Source: Cupriavidus sp. D39 (GTDB lineage Bacteria > Pseudomonadota > Gammaproteobacteria > Burkholderiales > Burkholderiaceae). Taken from it: DNA of 48,786 nucleotides. Below, piece after piece: positions 1 to 7,996 of this stretch; position 1 is the first letter of the stretch, and each line of letters begins with the position of its first letter. Position numbers and translations under genes: made by a program. The notes beneath the pieces are model-generated. The model ran no database searches and was not told the DNA's origin. It was given only the letters and a program-made list of their open reading frames with translations. The stretch covers positions 1 to 48,786 of the forward strand of contig NZ_JAPNLE010000008.1 in assembly GCF_026627925.1 (NCBI RefSeq), given 5' to 3'.

Positions 1-2
1 TC

Positions 3-86
3 GGCGCGACCCGGGCAAAGCAGCTGCTGGACACGTCCGAGGTTCACCGCGACATACAACGCGTCTTTCTCGACGCAGGAGTCTAA
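3..86 (+). CDS. C-terminal end of an unidentified upstream protein (partial)
   Basis: The reading frame is open from the left edge and ends at a TAA at 84-86, five bases before the next start codon. The visible tail ends in FLDAGV. Only 27 residues remain, too few to assign a family. The close spacing to the DUF1173 gene suggests one transcript. Identity cannot be decided from this fragment. Confidence 0.45.
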   Translation, partial: GATRAKQLLDTSEVHRDIQRVFLDAGV

Positions 87-90
87 AATC

Positions 91-1302
91 ATGCCGCAAA
101 TCCGAATTGGCGCCGAGGAGCACGACCTCAACGACGTGCAGGAACACCCCGGCCGCTACTCGCGCGTCCTTGAAACGGCCAAGATCCGGCCGGGCTATGC
201 TGAGTGCGGTTGCACCACCAGCCGGCCGCGGCCTCGGGTCGTGATCCGACGCCACCGGGACATCTTCCTGCTCGCACGCTGGCCCGATGAGGCCCATCTC
301 CATGACAAGGCATGCCCGTTTCACCGCAAGCAGGGGCAGAGCGGGAGGGCAGGCACGTCACTCGATGCGTTTCGGCAGGACGATGGTATCCACGACATCC
401 GGCTGGATCTCTCCATGGTTGTCAGCTCCAAGTCCCCGGCTCGGCCGAAGAGCGCGGCGACCTCGCCGAAAGCAGCCCGAGCACAGCGCCGTAGCGCCGG
501 CCTGTTAGCGTTCTTGGAGTATGCCTGGGAGCGCGCCGGCCTCAATGTCTGGCCTGGCTCTGGTCGTCGAAATTGGAGCGCCTTCTGGTCGCATCTCACG
601 ACTGAACTGGACGGTTGCCGCATCAATGGCAACGCCGACGAGACGGTACTGCACGTCATGCAGCCGTGGCATCCAGATCGCAAGGAGCAGATCCTGGCCG
701 ACCTTGCCGCATTCCAGGCGCGACTCGCACCGACGCCAACGACAACGCCACGCGGCGTCGTCATCGGCGAAATCGACAGCATTGGCCTGAGCAAATTTGG
801 ATACCAGCTGATCCTTCGCCAGAGCAGGAATGTCTACTATATGTCCAAGGCCCTGTACGCCAAGCTGTGCGAATCCTATTCGCCCGCTGTATCGGCAATT
901 GGCCAACCCGAACGTCGCGCGATCGCGGTCCTCGCCGTGGAACTGACCGCGAGCGGAAACCGTAGCGTCGTCGACATGGCTGCCTTGCTCGCGAACCGCG
1001 ATTTCATCCCCTGTGACTCGTCGTTCGAGGTCGAGATGGCTGATCACCTTGTTTCCCACGGCCGGGCATTCGAGAAGCCGGTACGACACGTCGACCGGAA
1101 GGCCGTCCACCCGGACTTCGTCCTGAGCGACTGCGCCTCCCCCACGGTCATCGAGGTGCTTGGCATGTCCGGCAACGCGGTCTACGACGCGCGCCAGGCT
1201 GAGAAGCGGGCCTACTATCGGCGGGAAGGGATCGCCTGCATCGAGTGGACACCGTCGGCACAGCCCCTGGCGTCGCTAGTCCTGCCCCCAGCTGCCCAAT
1301 AG
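91..1302 (+). CDS. DUF1173 family protein
   Basis: This 403-residue protein resembles the DUF1173 family carried by conjugative plasmids of proteobacteria. The N-terminal part has a paired-cysteine motif (ECGC near residue 40). It is followed by a segment with an aligned Arg/His-rich strand and a further Cys near residue 75 (DKACPFH), as in a metal-binding site. The C-terminal third (PDFVLSD, then TVIEVLGM, then YYRREGIACIEW) looks like a PD-(D/E)xK-type fold, with an acidic residue, a spaced Glu and a Lys/Arg-rich helix. That is inference; no function is established. It starts at ATG 91 directly after the preceding stop and is followed 4 bases later by the next gene, so the cluster is probably cotranscribed. 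The family call is fairly good; the nuclease-like fold is a guess. Confidence 0.6.
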   Translation: MPQIRIGAEEHDLNDVQEHPGRYSRVLETAKIRPGYAECGCTTSRPRPRVVIRRHRDIFLLARWPDEAHLHDKACPFHRKQGQSGRAGTSLDAFRQDDGIHDIRLDLSMVVSSKSPARPKSAATSPKAARAQRRSAGLLAFLEYAWERAGLNVWPGSGRRNWSAFWSHLTTELDGCRINGNADETVLHVMQPWHPDRKEQILADLAAFQARLAPTPTTTPRGVVIGEIDSIGLSKFGYQLILRQSRNVYYMSKALYAKLCESYSPAVSAIGQPERRAIAVLAVELTASGNRSVVDMAALLANRDFIPCDSSFEVEMADHLVSHGRAFEKPVRHVDRKAVHPDFVLSDCASPTVIEVLGMSGNAVYDARQAEKRAYYRREGIACIEWTPSAQPLASLVLPPAAQ

Positions 1303-1306
1303 GACC

Positions 1307-1654
1307 ATGCCTGAAGAAGCTCAAGTCCTCTCAGACCCGCTAATCGCCCAGGCCCTGGCCATCGTACAAGCCAATCGCGCCGGATCGATCCCCCTGCTGC
1401 AACGCCGGCTGGCTGTCGACCCGCTGACAGCCGAAGCGCTTTTGCAGGCCATAGCGAAGGAGACCGGCGTGATTCAACGGCTTCCTGGCGGCGTGTACAC
1501 CTACACGCCGCCGGCCATCGCCAGGGAACTCGACGCATTGCGCGCCTTCGCCAGACAAGCACTGTCCGCGTCTCAAGACCGCCTTCTGGACAACGCTGCA
1601 TTGACTGCGCTGGCGGCCGCACATGGTCTCGCGCCTCAGGTCGACGAAGCTTGA
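1307..1654 (+). CDS. Stand-alone FtsK-gamma-like winged-helix protein
   Basis: A 115-residue protein. Residues about 10-55 resemble the gamma domain of FtsK/SpoIIIE: an opening helix (ALAIVQANRAGS), then LLQRRLAVD and a recognition helix ending in TGVIQRLPGG. In FtsK this winged helix reads oriented KOPS sites, but here it stands alone without a motor domain. The rest (about 56-115) is helical and has no recognised motif. It follows the DUF1173 gene by 4 bases and probably shares its mRNA. A DNA-binding role is inferred from fold resemblance only; it could equally be another winged-helix adaptor. Confidence 0.5.
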   Translation: MPEEAQVLSDPLIAQALAIVQANRAGSIPLLQRRLAVDPLTAEALLQAIAKETGVIQRLPGGVYTYTPPAIARELDALRAFARQALSASQDRLLDNAALTALAAAHGLAPQVDEA

Positions 1655-1705
1655 CACCGAGGCTCGGGCGCTACGCTTGTGGAGGACAAAACTCTGAACG
1701 CAAAA

Positions 1706-1981
1706 ATGGGCTACATCAATCCGCTATTCCAATTGCCTGCAGCTGATAGCTTGCGCCGCCTCCCGCTCGAACAACGGCGCGCGATTGCATTGGTGTTTCG
1801 CCAGCTACGAGATCAGGCCAACACGGAGGCAGAGCAGGCGTGGCGCCGACGCAAGGGACCGATGGCCGCCTATTGGCGATCCGTGGCCACCTACGCCCGC
1901 CATACGGCGCACGTCCTTGAGCAGAAGACGGCCACCGCGGCCCCCGAAGACACTTCCCAACGACAATCGTCCAATGGCTGA
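1706..1981 (+). CDS. Small conserved-looking hypothetical protein
   Basis: This 91-residue soluble, helical protein begins MGYINPLFQLP. The frame could be extended to a GTG at 1679, but ATG 1706 gives the more natural N-terminus. A GGAGG lies at 1681-1685, about 20 bases upstream, which is rather far, so the start is uncertain. The body is rich in Arg, Ala and Gln and has no cysteine cluster, membrane segment or motif I recognise. Its last 8 bases overlap the start of the DUF5131 gene, indicating translational coupling. Function unknown. Confidence 0.5.
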   Translation: MGYINPLFQLPAADSLRRLPLEQRRAIALVFRQLRDQANTEAEQAWRRRKGPMAAYWRSVATYARHTAHVLEQKTATAAPEDTSQRQSSNG

Positions 1982-2942
1982 GCAAACTGCTATCGCTTGG
2001 TGCGACAGCACCTTTAATCCCTGGATGGGCTGCACCAAGGTCAGCCCGGCCTGCGACCATTGCTACGCGGAAGTCTCGACACCCGCCCGCGCCTCGGGGA
2101 TATCCTGGGGACCAACGGCAGAGCGCAGACGCACGACCGCGGCAAACTGGGGACAGCCGCTGCGTTGGCATGCGCGCCGCGCCGAGTTCGAAACGGCACA
2201 CAACCGCCGCCGCCGCGTATTCTGCGCAAGCCTGGCCGATGTGTTCGACAATGCCGTTGACCCCCAGTGGCGCCAGGATCTGTTTGAGCTGATCCGCGCC
2301 ACGCCATCGCTCGACTGGCTGTTGCTAACGAAGCGCATTGGCAATGCCCCGTCGATGCTGCCCCCGGATTGGGGCGCCGGCTGGCGCAATGTGTGGCTCG
2401 GCGCCACCGTCTGCAACCAGGCCGAGGCCGATCGCGACGTGCCAAAGCTGTTGAGCGTGCCTGCGGCGATCCATTGGCTCAGCGTCGAGCCGCTTCTCAG
2501 CAGGATCTCGCTGAATCCTATCTGGTTGCGTAGCGATCCCTTTGAGACCCAACCGCCGCGGCGCGTGGGCTCCGAACAGGTCGACTGGGTCGTCGTCGGC
2601 GGAGAGAGCGGCCCCAACGCACGGCCGATGCATCCCATTTGGCCCCGCGACCTCCGTGACCAATGCCGTGAAGCCGGCGTTCCGTTCCTGTTTAAGCAAC
2701 ACGGCGAATGGCTGCCTCTGAATGAGGTGCCGACGGAGCCTGGACGGATGGTTTATGCAAGCGACTCTCAGGGCGAGCTCCGCTCAGCCGCCGCCGCGCT
2801 CATGAAGATGGTCGGAAGGACGGTAGCCGGGCGGCACCTCGATGGCCAATTGCATGACGCCTTTCCAATCTTTCGACAACAAATGACCGAGCAATGCCGA
2901 GGGCTCCAGCCAACCGGTCACCCTTCCCACCCGCCACAATGA
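1974..2942 (+). CDS. Phage Gp37/Gp68 family (DUF5131) protein
   Basis: This 322-residue protein matches the Gp37/Gp68 (DUF5131) family of phages and mobile elements. The hallmark N-terminal motif is present: TFNPWMGCTKVSPACDHCYA, a CxxxxxxxCxxC cysteine triad like that of radical-SAM iron-sulfur proteins. Further family signatures are FCASLADVFDN, DWLLLTKR, WLSVEPLL and VVVGGESGPNARPM, then a C-terminal PFLFKQHGEW. Family members are about 240-330 residues, so this is full length. The enzyme activity of the family is not established; a role in nucleic-acid or antirestriction chemistry is conjecture. Start ATG 1974 overlaps the preceding stop and its own TGA overlaps the next ATG (ATGA), so three genes are coupled. 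Confidence 0.8.
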   Translation: MAEQTAIAWCDSTFNPWMGCTKVSPACDHCYAEVSTPARASGISWGPTAERRRTTAANWGQPLRWHARRAEFETAHNRRRRVFCASLADVFDNAVDPQWRQDLFELIRATPSLDWLLLTKRIGNAPSMLPPDWGAGWRNVWLGATVCNQAEADRDVPKLLSVPAAIHWLSVEPLLSRISLNPIWLRSDPFETQPPRRVGSEQVDWVVVGGESGPNARPMHPIWPRDLRDQCREAGVPFLFKQHGEWLPLNEVPTEPGRMVYASDSQGELRSAAAALMKMVGRTVAGRHLDGQLHDAFPIFRQQMTEQCRGLQPTGHPSHPPQ

Positions 2943-3168
2943 TTAGCAATACAAACGACTTTACCGACGAGGCAAGCATCGCGACCATTCTGGCCATCCG
3001 CGGTGCCATTCAGTTGGGCATGCGGGGCGGCCCTCAGGGTCCAGCCGGCCATTGGCTCAATGAATTCTGGCATGTCGGACAAGCTGCGGCCCAGGACGCC
3101 CAGCTCGTCTCCGGCTTTCAGCGGAAGGCCGCCCAGGAGTTGCTGGCGACGTCTTACAGCTACCTAAT
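2939..3168 (+). pseudogene. 5' part of an unknown gene truncated by the IS701-family insertion
   Basis: The frame starts at ATG 2939 inside an ATGA overlap with the preceding gene. It encodes about 76 native residues before running into the left end of the insertion sequence at 3169. Past that point the frame reads IS sequence and stops at 3226. The native part (TNDFTDEASIATILAIRGAI and onward) resembles a small helical plasmid protein but matches no family I know. Right of the IS, a frame reading DFYGALEVKPFEDPFSAGR may be its detached C-terminus. No target-site duplication could be read to prove this. Confidence 0.5.
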
Positions 3169-3184
3169 CTTACTGTGTCACAAA
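3169..3184 (+). repeat. Left terminal inverted repeat of the IS701-family element
   Basis: Sixteen bases, CTTACTGTGTCACAAA, exactly complementary to the right end. ACTGTGTCA recurs at 3192-3200 shortly inside (ACTGTGTCAATAA), a possible subterminal transposase site. Confidence 0.85.
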
Positions 3185-3255
3185 AACGACAATTACTGTG
3201 TCAATAATATTGAATTTCAGTTATAACCAAGATTCCATCGTGGCAAGAGGCGGCA

Positions 3256-4641
3256 ATGGGAAATCTGGCGGAATTCGATCGTTATATTGAGTACCTATGC
3301 GTGGCGTTGGATCATGTGGATCGAAACGTCGGATTGCAGGACTATTGTCGAGGCCTCATGTTGCCGATCCAGCGCAAGAGTGTTGAGCCTCTGGCTGCGC
3401 ATACCGATCCGCTACACGTGGCTGCCAAGCACCAATCGTTACATCACTTCGTGGCCAAGGCGGGATGGTCGGACAGTGCCGTGATGTCGCGCGTTCGCGA
3501 CTGGGTTGTGCCACACCTCGGGTTGGACAGTGGCTGCTACTGGATTATCGATGACACCGGGTTCCCGAAGAAGGGAACGCATTCAGTTGGCGTCGCGCGC
3601 CAATACTGCGGTCAACTGGGCAAGCAGGACAACTGCCAGGTGGCGGTCAGTCTTTCGCTGGCCAGCGTCCAGGGCAGCATTCCTGTCGCCTATCAACTGT
3701 ATTTGCCCAAAGACTGGGCGAGTGACCCGGTGCGCAAGAAGAAGGCCGGGGTGCCGGACGGCATGACGTTCGCGACCAAGCCGGAAATTGCTCTGGCGCA
3801 AATGCGTGAGGCGCTCGCCTCGGGCGTGCCGATGGGCGTGGTGCTGGCGGACGCCGGGTATGGCGATGAAACCGCCTTTCGCGATGGCATTACTGAGATG
3901 GGCATGCCGTATGCAGTCGGCATACGGCCGGGGACTACGGTATGGGCGCCCGGCACCGCGCCGCTGCCGCCCAAGGCATGGAGCGGTCGCGGCATACGGC
4001 CGACGAAGCTGCGTCGGGAGCCTGGACACCAACCGGTGACGGTGAAGGCCTTGGCGATGGACTTGCCGCAGCAAGTCTATCGCACGGTCACCTGGCGGGA
4101 AGGCTCCAACACTGAACTGTCCTCCCGCTTCGCCGCCGTGCGGGTTCGCCCTGCTCATCGCGACTACCTGGGCACGCAGATGCGTCCCGAGGAGTGGCTA
4201 CTGATCGAATGGCCCGAAGGAGAAGCCGAGCCGGTGAAATACTTCCTCTCTACCGGTCCGTCCGATGCCACCCTGGAACAATTGGTCTTCGTCACCAAGA
4301 TGCGCTGGCGTATCGAGCGCGACTATCAGGAACTCAAGCAGGAGTTCGGCCTCGCGCACTATGAAGGCCGCGGCTGGAGGGGCTTTCATCACCATGCCAC
4401 CCTGTGTATTGCGGCCTACGCCTTCCTCGTCGCTATGCGCCTCAATCAGAGCACCTCAAAAAAAACCGTGCTCAACCAGAAACGCCTTCCTTACCCAAGG
4501 ATTACGTCCCTCGCGGCAGCCGGACGAGTGCAGCGCCACGTGGCTGAGTCGATTTCGACGCTGCGGCTACTCATCGCTCGTGCCATTATCAACCGGCTCC
4601 GCCGGTGTCCATGCTGCTGGGATGTGAAGCTAAATTTGTGA
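3256..4641 (+). CDS. IS701-family DDE transposase
   Basis: This 461-residue transposase is uninterrupted and probably active. Order of features: an N-terminal helical domain (residues 1-90), then the catalytic core with WIIDDTGFPKKGTHSVGVAR (first Asp, near residue 97) and VVLADAGYGDE (second Asp, near 199). The C-terminal YREK-like segment is RIERDYQELKQEFGLAHYEG (catalytic Glu), followed by the family's GRGWRGFHHHATL. Length is typical for IS701. The stop codon lies inside the right inverted repeat. Codon use resembles the neighbours, consistent with recent residence in a GC-rich host. Confidence 0.9.
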   Translation: MGNLAEFDRYIEYLCVALDHVDRNVGLQDYCRGLMLPIQRKSVEPLAAHTDPLHVAAKHQSLHHFVAKAGWSDSAVMSRVRDWVVPHLGLDSGCYWIIDDTGFPKKGTHSVGVARQYCGQLGKQDNCQVAVSLSLASVQGSIPVAYQLYLPKDWASDPVRKKKAGVPDGMTFATKPEIALAQMREALASGVPMGVVLADAGYGDETAFRDGITEMGMPYAVGIRPGTTVWAPGTAPLPPKAWSGRGIRPTKLRREPGHQPVTVKALAMDLPQQVYRTVTWREGSNTELSSRFAAVRVRPAHRDYLGTQMRPEEWLLIEWPEGEAEPVKYFLSTGPSDATLEQLVFVTKMRWRIERDYQELKQEFGLAHYEGRGWRGFHHHATLCIAAYAFLVAMRLNQSTSKKTVLNQKRLPYPRITSLAAAGRVQRHVAESISTLRLLIARAIINRLRRCPCCWDVKLNL

Positions 4642-4650
4642 CACAGTAAG
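4635..4650 (-). repeat. Right terminal inverted repeat of the IS701-family element
   Basis: Sixteen bases, TTTGTGACACAGTAAG on the plus strand, the exact reverse complement of the left terminal repeat. It overlaps the last codons and the stop of the transposase gene. Confidence 0.85.
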
Positions 4651-5069
4651 ACTTCTATGGGGCATTGGAAGTCAAGCCCTTTGAGGATCCATTTTCTGCA
4701 GGTCGATTCCCCTGTTTGAGTCGGTGCCGCGGGTTATCCACGGCCGGCCAGCGGGTCGTCTGCCACGACCACGACGCTGGCCGGCGGTGGATAACCCGCA
4801 GACGAAGACCTCTGCCTGTATTGAGGAGTCCTTTGCATAAAGCGATGCATCGAGAGGATTTAGGCGGGGTGCGTGATGTCCGGGCGGTTGCCCGGGGCCA
4901 ACTCTATCCGTGCCGGCACTAGGCCGGTCACCACATACCGCATGCGCAATGCGCTGGTACCACCCCATTACTGCACGCCCCATCTAAAACTACGACTGCC
5001 CGTCGGGTAATCCTCCTACTGTCCGGGCGTGCTAACCTTCCACTCCTGTTGTCGCTCGAGGTTTGTCGT
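4651..5069. other. Non-coding stretch between the two insertion sequences
   Basis: No gene with credible codon use is seen in these 419 bases. They hold the long hairpin at 4729-4799, a smaller GC hairpin near 4888 (CCGGGCGGTTGCCCGG) and presumably the 3' end of the IS110-family element, whose boundary cannot be set by eye. Directly after the IS701 end a short frame (DFYGALEVKPFEDPF) may be the tail of the interrupted gene. Confidence 0.5.
4729..4799. repeat. Long imperfect inverted repeat (REP-like hairpin)
   Basis: Two 25-base arms (4729-4753 and 4775-4799) are complementary with a single mismatch. The spacer adds a further GGTCGT/ACGACC stem around CTGCC, giving a hairpin of about 30 base pairs. 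Each arm contains TTATCCAC, close to a DnaA-box core, in opposite orientation. IS110-family elements often sit in or beside REP palindromes, and one lies immediately to the right. It is not followed by a T-run, so it is not a simple terminator. Confidence 0.75.
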
Positions 5070-6221
5070 TCAGGTCTCCACCACTTCGCTGCCCGGCAGC
5101 TTGAGCCTTGCCCCGGCCGGAATCTCACCATATTCCAGATAGCGCCACAGGGCGATCGCCAGCCGCCGCGCCAGTGCGACAATGCCGATCCGTCGCATGC
5201 GCTTGCCGGCGAGGGCAAAGCGCTGATTGAACCATTGGCTCAACTGGCTGGCCGGCTGGAAGCGCAGCCAGCTCCACGCGAGCTCGACCATCAACCATCG
5301 GCTGCGTTTGTTGCCGGCCTTGCTGATGCCCTGCTCGACGTCGCTGGTGCCGCTTGCGTAGGGCGTCGGCGCCAGGCCCAGGCAGCCGGCAAGTTCATGC
5401 CGGTTGTGAAACCGCCGCCAGCCAAACAGTTCCTTGACCAGGGTCCATGCACTTCCCGTGCCGATACCTGCCAGCCGGGCGAGCAGTGCGATCGCGGGTT
5501 GTGCGCCGCTGCGGACCTGATGCTGCTGGAGTGTCTCAAGCGCCCTGATCTGCTTGGCTACCAGCGTTAGGCGCTCGAACTCGCGCTCAATCTCGGCGCG
5601 CAAACCTGGCAATAGTCGCTCGGCGTGCTGAGTCCACCAGCCCACCCACGCGCGCCCACCGATGCGCTCGACTCGCAGGTTGTGCAGCACCAGCAGCGAA
5701 CGGATCCGGTTGCTGTGCGCGGTGCGTTCCTGCCGCAGGCGCCCAAGTTCCCGGTGCACGCGCCGCTCATCCTCCTGCTCCGGGCTGGGGATCCGCGCAA
5801 CGGCCCACACCCGCCGTTCACCAGCGTGGTAGCGCATCAGCATCGACAGCAGCTTGTCGCTGTCGAGCCGGTCCGTCTTTGCGCGGCGCGCGCGCCGGTT
5901 GACTTCGATACTGGCCGAGTCCACGACGAGGTTGGCGATCCCTTGTTCGGTCAGCCAGCGGTGCAGCCAGAAGCCGTCACGGCCGGCCTCGTAGCAACTG
6001 CGCACCGGCGCCTGCGCGGCCAGGCCGCAACGTGCCTTGGCCCTCGTGATCGCTGTCAGCACAGATGCCGTATCCCCTGCCGCGACCGAGCATCGGCTCG
6101 GCGCGCGTACGCCGTCACCCAGCGACAGCTTCCAGCTCTTGTCACCCAATTCGAAGGCGACATACAGCCAACCGATGACTGCCGTATCCTGCCCTTGAAG
6201 GGCTGTGTCAGGCGCATTCAT
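5070..6221 (-). CDS. IS110-family transposase (DEDD recombinase)
   Basis: A 383-residue IS110-family transposase on the minus strand. The N-terminal RuvC-like DEDD domain is visible: VAFELGDKSWKLSL (residues about 27-40), where the usual first Asp appears as Glu/Asp in a diverged form, then CYEAGRDGFWLHRWL (Glu near residue 87) and KTDRLDSDKLLSMLMRYH (the two Asp residues). The C-terminal Tnp_20 domain follows: LLARLAGIGTGSAWTLVKE (HhH-like), then LAGCLGLAPTPYASG, the catalytic-serine region (GISKAGNKRSRWLMVELAW) and the tail. Length is normal and the frame is intact. Such elements work with a non-coding bridge RNA encoded in their own non-coding ends. Confidence 0.88.
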   Translation of the reverse strand: MNAPDTALQGQDTAVIGWLYVAFELGDKSWKLSLGDGVRAPSRCSVAAGDTASVLTAITRAKARCGLAAQAPVRSCYEAGRDGFWLHRWLTEQGIANLVVDSASIEVNRRARRAKTDRLDSDKLLSMLMRYHAGERRVWAVARIPSPEQEDERRVHRELGRLRQERTAHSNRIRSLLVLHNLRVERIGGRAWVGWWTQHAERLLPGLRAEIEREFERLTLVAKQIRALETLQQHQVRSGAQPAIALLARLAGIGTGSAWTLVKELFGWRRFHNRHELAGCLGLAPTPYASGTSDVEQGISKAGNKRSRWLMVELAWSWLRFQPASQLSQWFNQRFALAGKRMRRIGIVALARRLAIALWRYLEYGEIPAGARLKLPGSEVVET

Positions 6222-6300
6222 TTGCGTGCTCCTTTCGAAAAACGAGTGTCCGATTCCTCGTTTTACTCCAGGGGGCTTACCTCCGCGACCCTTACATAGT
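6222..6300 (-). ncRNA. Possible 5' leader / bridge-RNA portion of the IS110-family element
   Basis: Upstream of the transposase start, on its coding strand, lies an 8-bp stem (AAAACGAG ... CTCGTTTT, plus-strand 6240-6265 region) with a 10-base loop, followed by the ribosome site AAAGGAG before ATG. In IS110-group elements the bridge RNA is transcribed from this leader. The element's outer boundary is unknown, so this is only a location to test, not an established RNA. Confidence 0.25.
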
Positions 6301-6363
6301 ATCTAATGTCCGCGACCATTCCTTGAAGCGGCATAATCCCGGGTTTCCACCCGGATGTTCGCC

Positions 6364-6932
6364 ATGGATGGACTCATCCCCTGCGCCCACTGTGAAGGTG
6401 AGGCGCTTTTTCTTGCCGGCCGCCTGGAAGCCGTCGTCACCTGCGCCGAGTGCGGAATCTCGACGCCCCCTGCACGATGGATGAGGGCCGGGACGCCGCC
6501 TTTGCCCGCCTGCAGGCCATTTGGATCACGCGGGCGGACCATCGCCCCACCGACAAGCACAAGATTGCGGCGCTGGCGCGACAGGAGCTAACCACTTCCG
6601 ACCTCCCCTATTTCCTGAACCTGCTTGCCGCAAACAATGGGGACTGGGCCACACAGGGCCCAATCTTCGCTGCCATGGCCGCACGCCTGGCACAGCCGGA
6701 GACGCGCCTTCAGACGCTCTTGCCTGTCGCGCCCGTGCTCGAAGATGCCGGACGGTACCGAAAGCTCGTTCGCCGTGCCAGGCTGATCCGCATCGATGGC
6801 AAGCCCTGGATCCGGATCGATCCATTCGAAGCGACGGTTGCGGAACTCATCGATGAAGACCGGGAGGGGTTCGGGCTGATTGAGGACCTGGTTGCAAACG
6901 CGGTCGACCAGCTGCCGGCGGCGGCGCCTTGA
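6364..6932 (+). CDS. Zinc-ribbon (Lar-like) plasmid protein, frameshifted
   Basis: The N-terminus IPCAHCEGEALF ... VTCAECGIST has two CxxC pairs like the Lar restriction-alleviation family. After the shift the expected Lar-like continuation CTMDEGRDAAFARLQAIW is found. The rest (about 110 residues) is helical and unrecognised. The two halves lie in different frames and join if the C5 run at 6466-6470 has one more C, giving 189 residues. I treat this as a sequence error. ATG 6355 is an alternative start, but it sits in a CCGGGT/ACCCGG hairpin, so 6364 is preferred. Whether it alleviates restriction is unknown. Confidence 0.55.
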
Positions 6933-6982
6933 CATCGGCGGGCGCACGGCAAGATAGAAGCACGATCACTCCAAGAGAAACC

Positions 6983-7871
6983 ATGCTTCGCCACTTCCTG
7001 TTCGCCGGCCTGATCTCAACCGCAGCGGGCTTCGCATACGCCGACGGCTCCGCCGCATGCGGAAAGCTCTTCCTCAATTCCACTCCCCCAGCCTGGTTAC
7101 TGCACAGGGGCGCACACAGCAGCTCTGCCTCAGTAGCTATGCCGTGCTGTCGAACACGACGCTTCGAGCGCCGCATTGGTCCGCAGAACGGCTCACGGGG
7201 GATGCTGTGATGTCGGCACGCCAGCTGGCCCGCGACAGCGACTTCTACGAAGAACCACGTCTCCCCCGTCCGGCCGCGCTGCATTGGCCGACTTCGCTCG
7301 CTCCGGCTACGATCGCGGCCACCTCGCGCCCTCGGGAGACTTCGCCGACAAGGCCGGGCAGGCCGACAGCTTCAGCCTTGCCAATGTGGTGCCGCAAGAC
7401 CCGGCAAGTAACCGTCGCCTGTGGAGCCACATCGAGACGTCCGCCAGGCGGCTGGCCCGCCAGCATGGCGCGGTCTACGTCGTGACCGGAGCAGTCTACG
7501 GCCCGGCGCCGCTGCGCCTTCGAGACCGCGTGGCAGTGCCCCGCTATCTTTGGAAGGCAATCGCTATCCCGAATGCCGGCGCTGCAGCCTATATTGCACG
7601 CAATGATGGCAAGCTGCTTTACTCGGTCATCAGCATCGAAGAACTCGCCCGATTCGCCGGCGTCGATCCGTTCCCGGCGCTCTCCCGTTCTGCGCGGCAG
7701 AACGCCATCGACCTGCCACCGCCGACCCCGCACCCGGGCGAGAAGACTGGTCGCCTCGCACCCCTTGGCGCGCTCACAAAGGCTGAGTCCTCCGGCGAGG
7801 CCGAGGCTACGCGCTTTCAAGACTCGCCCGCCGCACGGTTCGTCATGGCCGTGGCCACCCTCCATTTCTGA
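6983..7871 (+). CDS. Secreted DNA/RNA non-specific endonuclease (NUC family), two frameshifts
   Basis: A signal peptide (LFAGLISTAAGFAYA, cleavage after AYA) precedes a NUC/EndoG-type nuclease. Motifs in order: CGKLFLNSTPP, LCLSSYAVLSNTTLRAPHW with AERL, then the catalytic SGYDRGHLAPSGDF (His of DRGH), SFSLANVVPQDPASNRRLW (metal-binding Asn) and YVVTGAVYG. The protein is spread over three frames. One extra C in the C5 runs at 7085-7089 and at 7263-7267 restores a single frame of 296 residues, with all family motifs in order. Periplasmic or extracellular nucleases of this type occur on conjugative elements; its role here (nutrient DNA, competitor DNA or competence) is unknown. Start ATG 6983 has AAGAGAAA upstream. 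Confidence 0.75.
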
Positions 7872-7882
7872 ATCGACTTCCC

Positions 7883-7996
7883 ATGCCACAGATCCAATCC
7901 TTCTCCCGCCTGCTCCACCGCTACCGTGGGCGCATCATCGATGCAACGGCCTTGGTCTTACTGTTCGTCTACCTCTCCTGGTGCTTTGGCAAGTAG
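7883..7996 (+). CDS. Possible 37-residue single-pass membrane peptide
   Basis: A short frame directly after the nuclease gene encodes a basic N-terminal helix (SFSRLLHRYRGRI) and one hydrophobic segment (ALVLLFVYLSWCF). No strong ribosome site precedes it, and its end overlaps the 3' end of the convergent recombinase gene. It resembles in kind the better supported small protein at 11814. Weakly supported. Confidence 0.3.
   Translation: MPQIQSFSRLLHRYRGRIIDATALVLLFVYLSWCFGK

Larger units (their letters stand above)
3169..4650 (+). mobile_element. IS701-family insertion sequence
   Basis: A 1.48-kb element bounded by a perfect 16-bp inverted repeat (CTTACTGTGTCACAAA at the left end, its complement ending at 4650). 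It contains one transposase gene. The flanks (CTAAT on the left, ACTTC on the right) show no obvious duplication, so the ends may be off by a base or two or the target repeat has been lost. The insertion interrupts the gene starting at 2939. Confidence 0.85.

Noticed and set aside
3165..4654. Target-site duplication of the IS701 element
   Set aside because: The flanks CTAAT and ACTTC (and one- or two-base shifts) do not match, so no duplication is claimed.
4729..4799. DnaA-box origin of replication
   Set aside because: TTATCCAC occurs only as part of the two hairpin arms between insertion sequences. There is no AT-rich unwinding region or initiator gene beside it.
5625..6299. 224-residue plus-strand frame opposite the IS110 transposase
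   Set aside because: The minus strand carries the recognisable DEDD transposase; the plus-strand product shows no domain.
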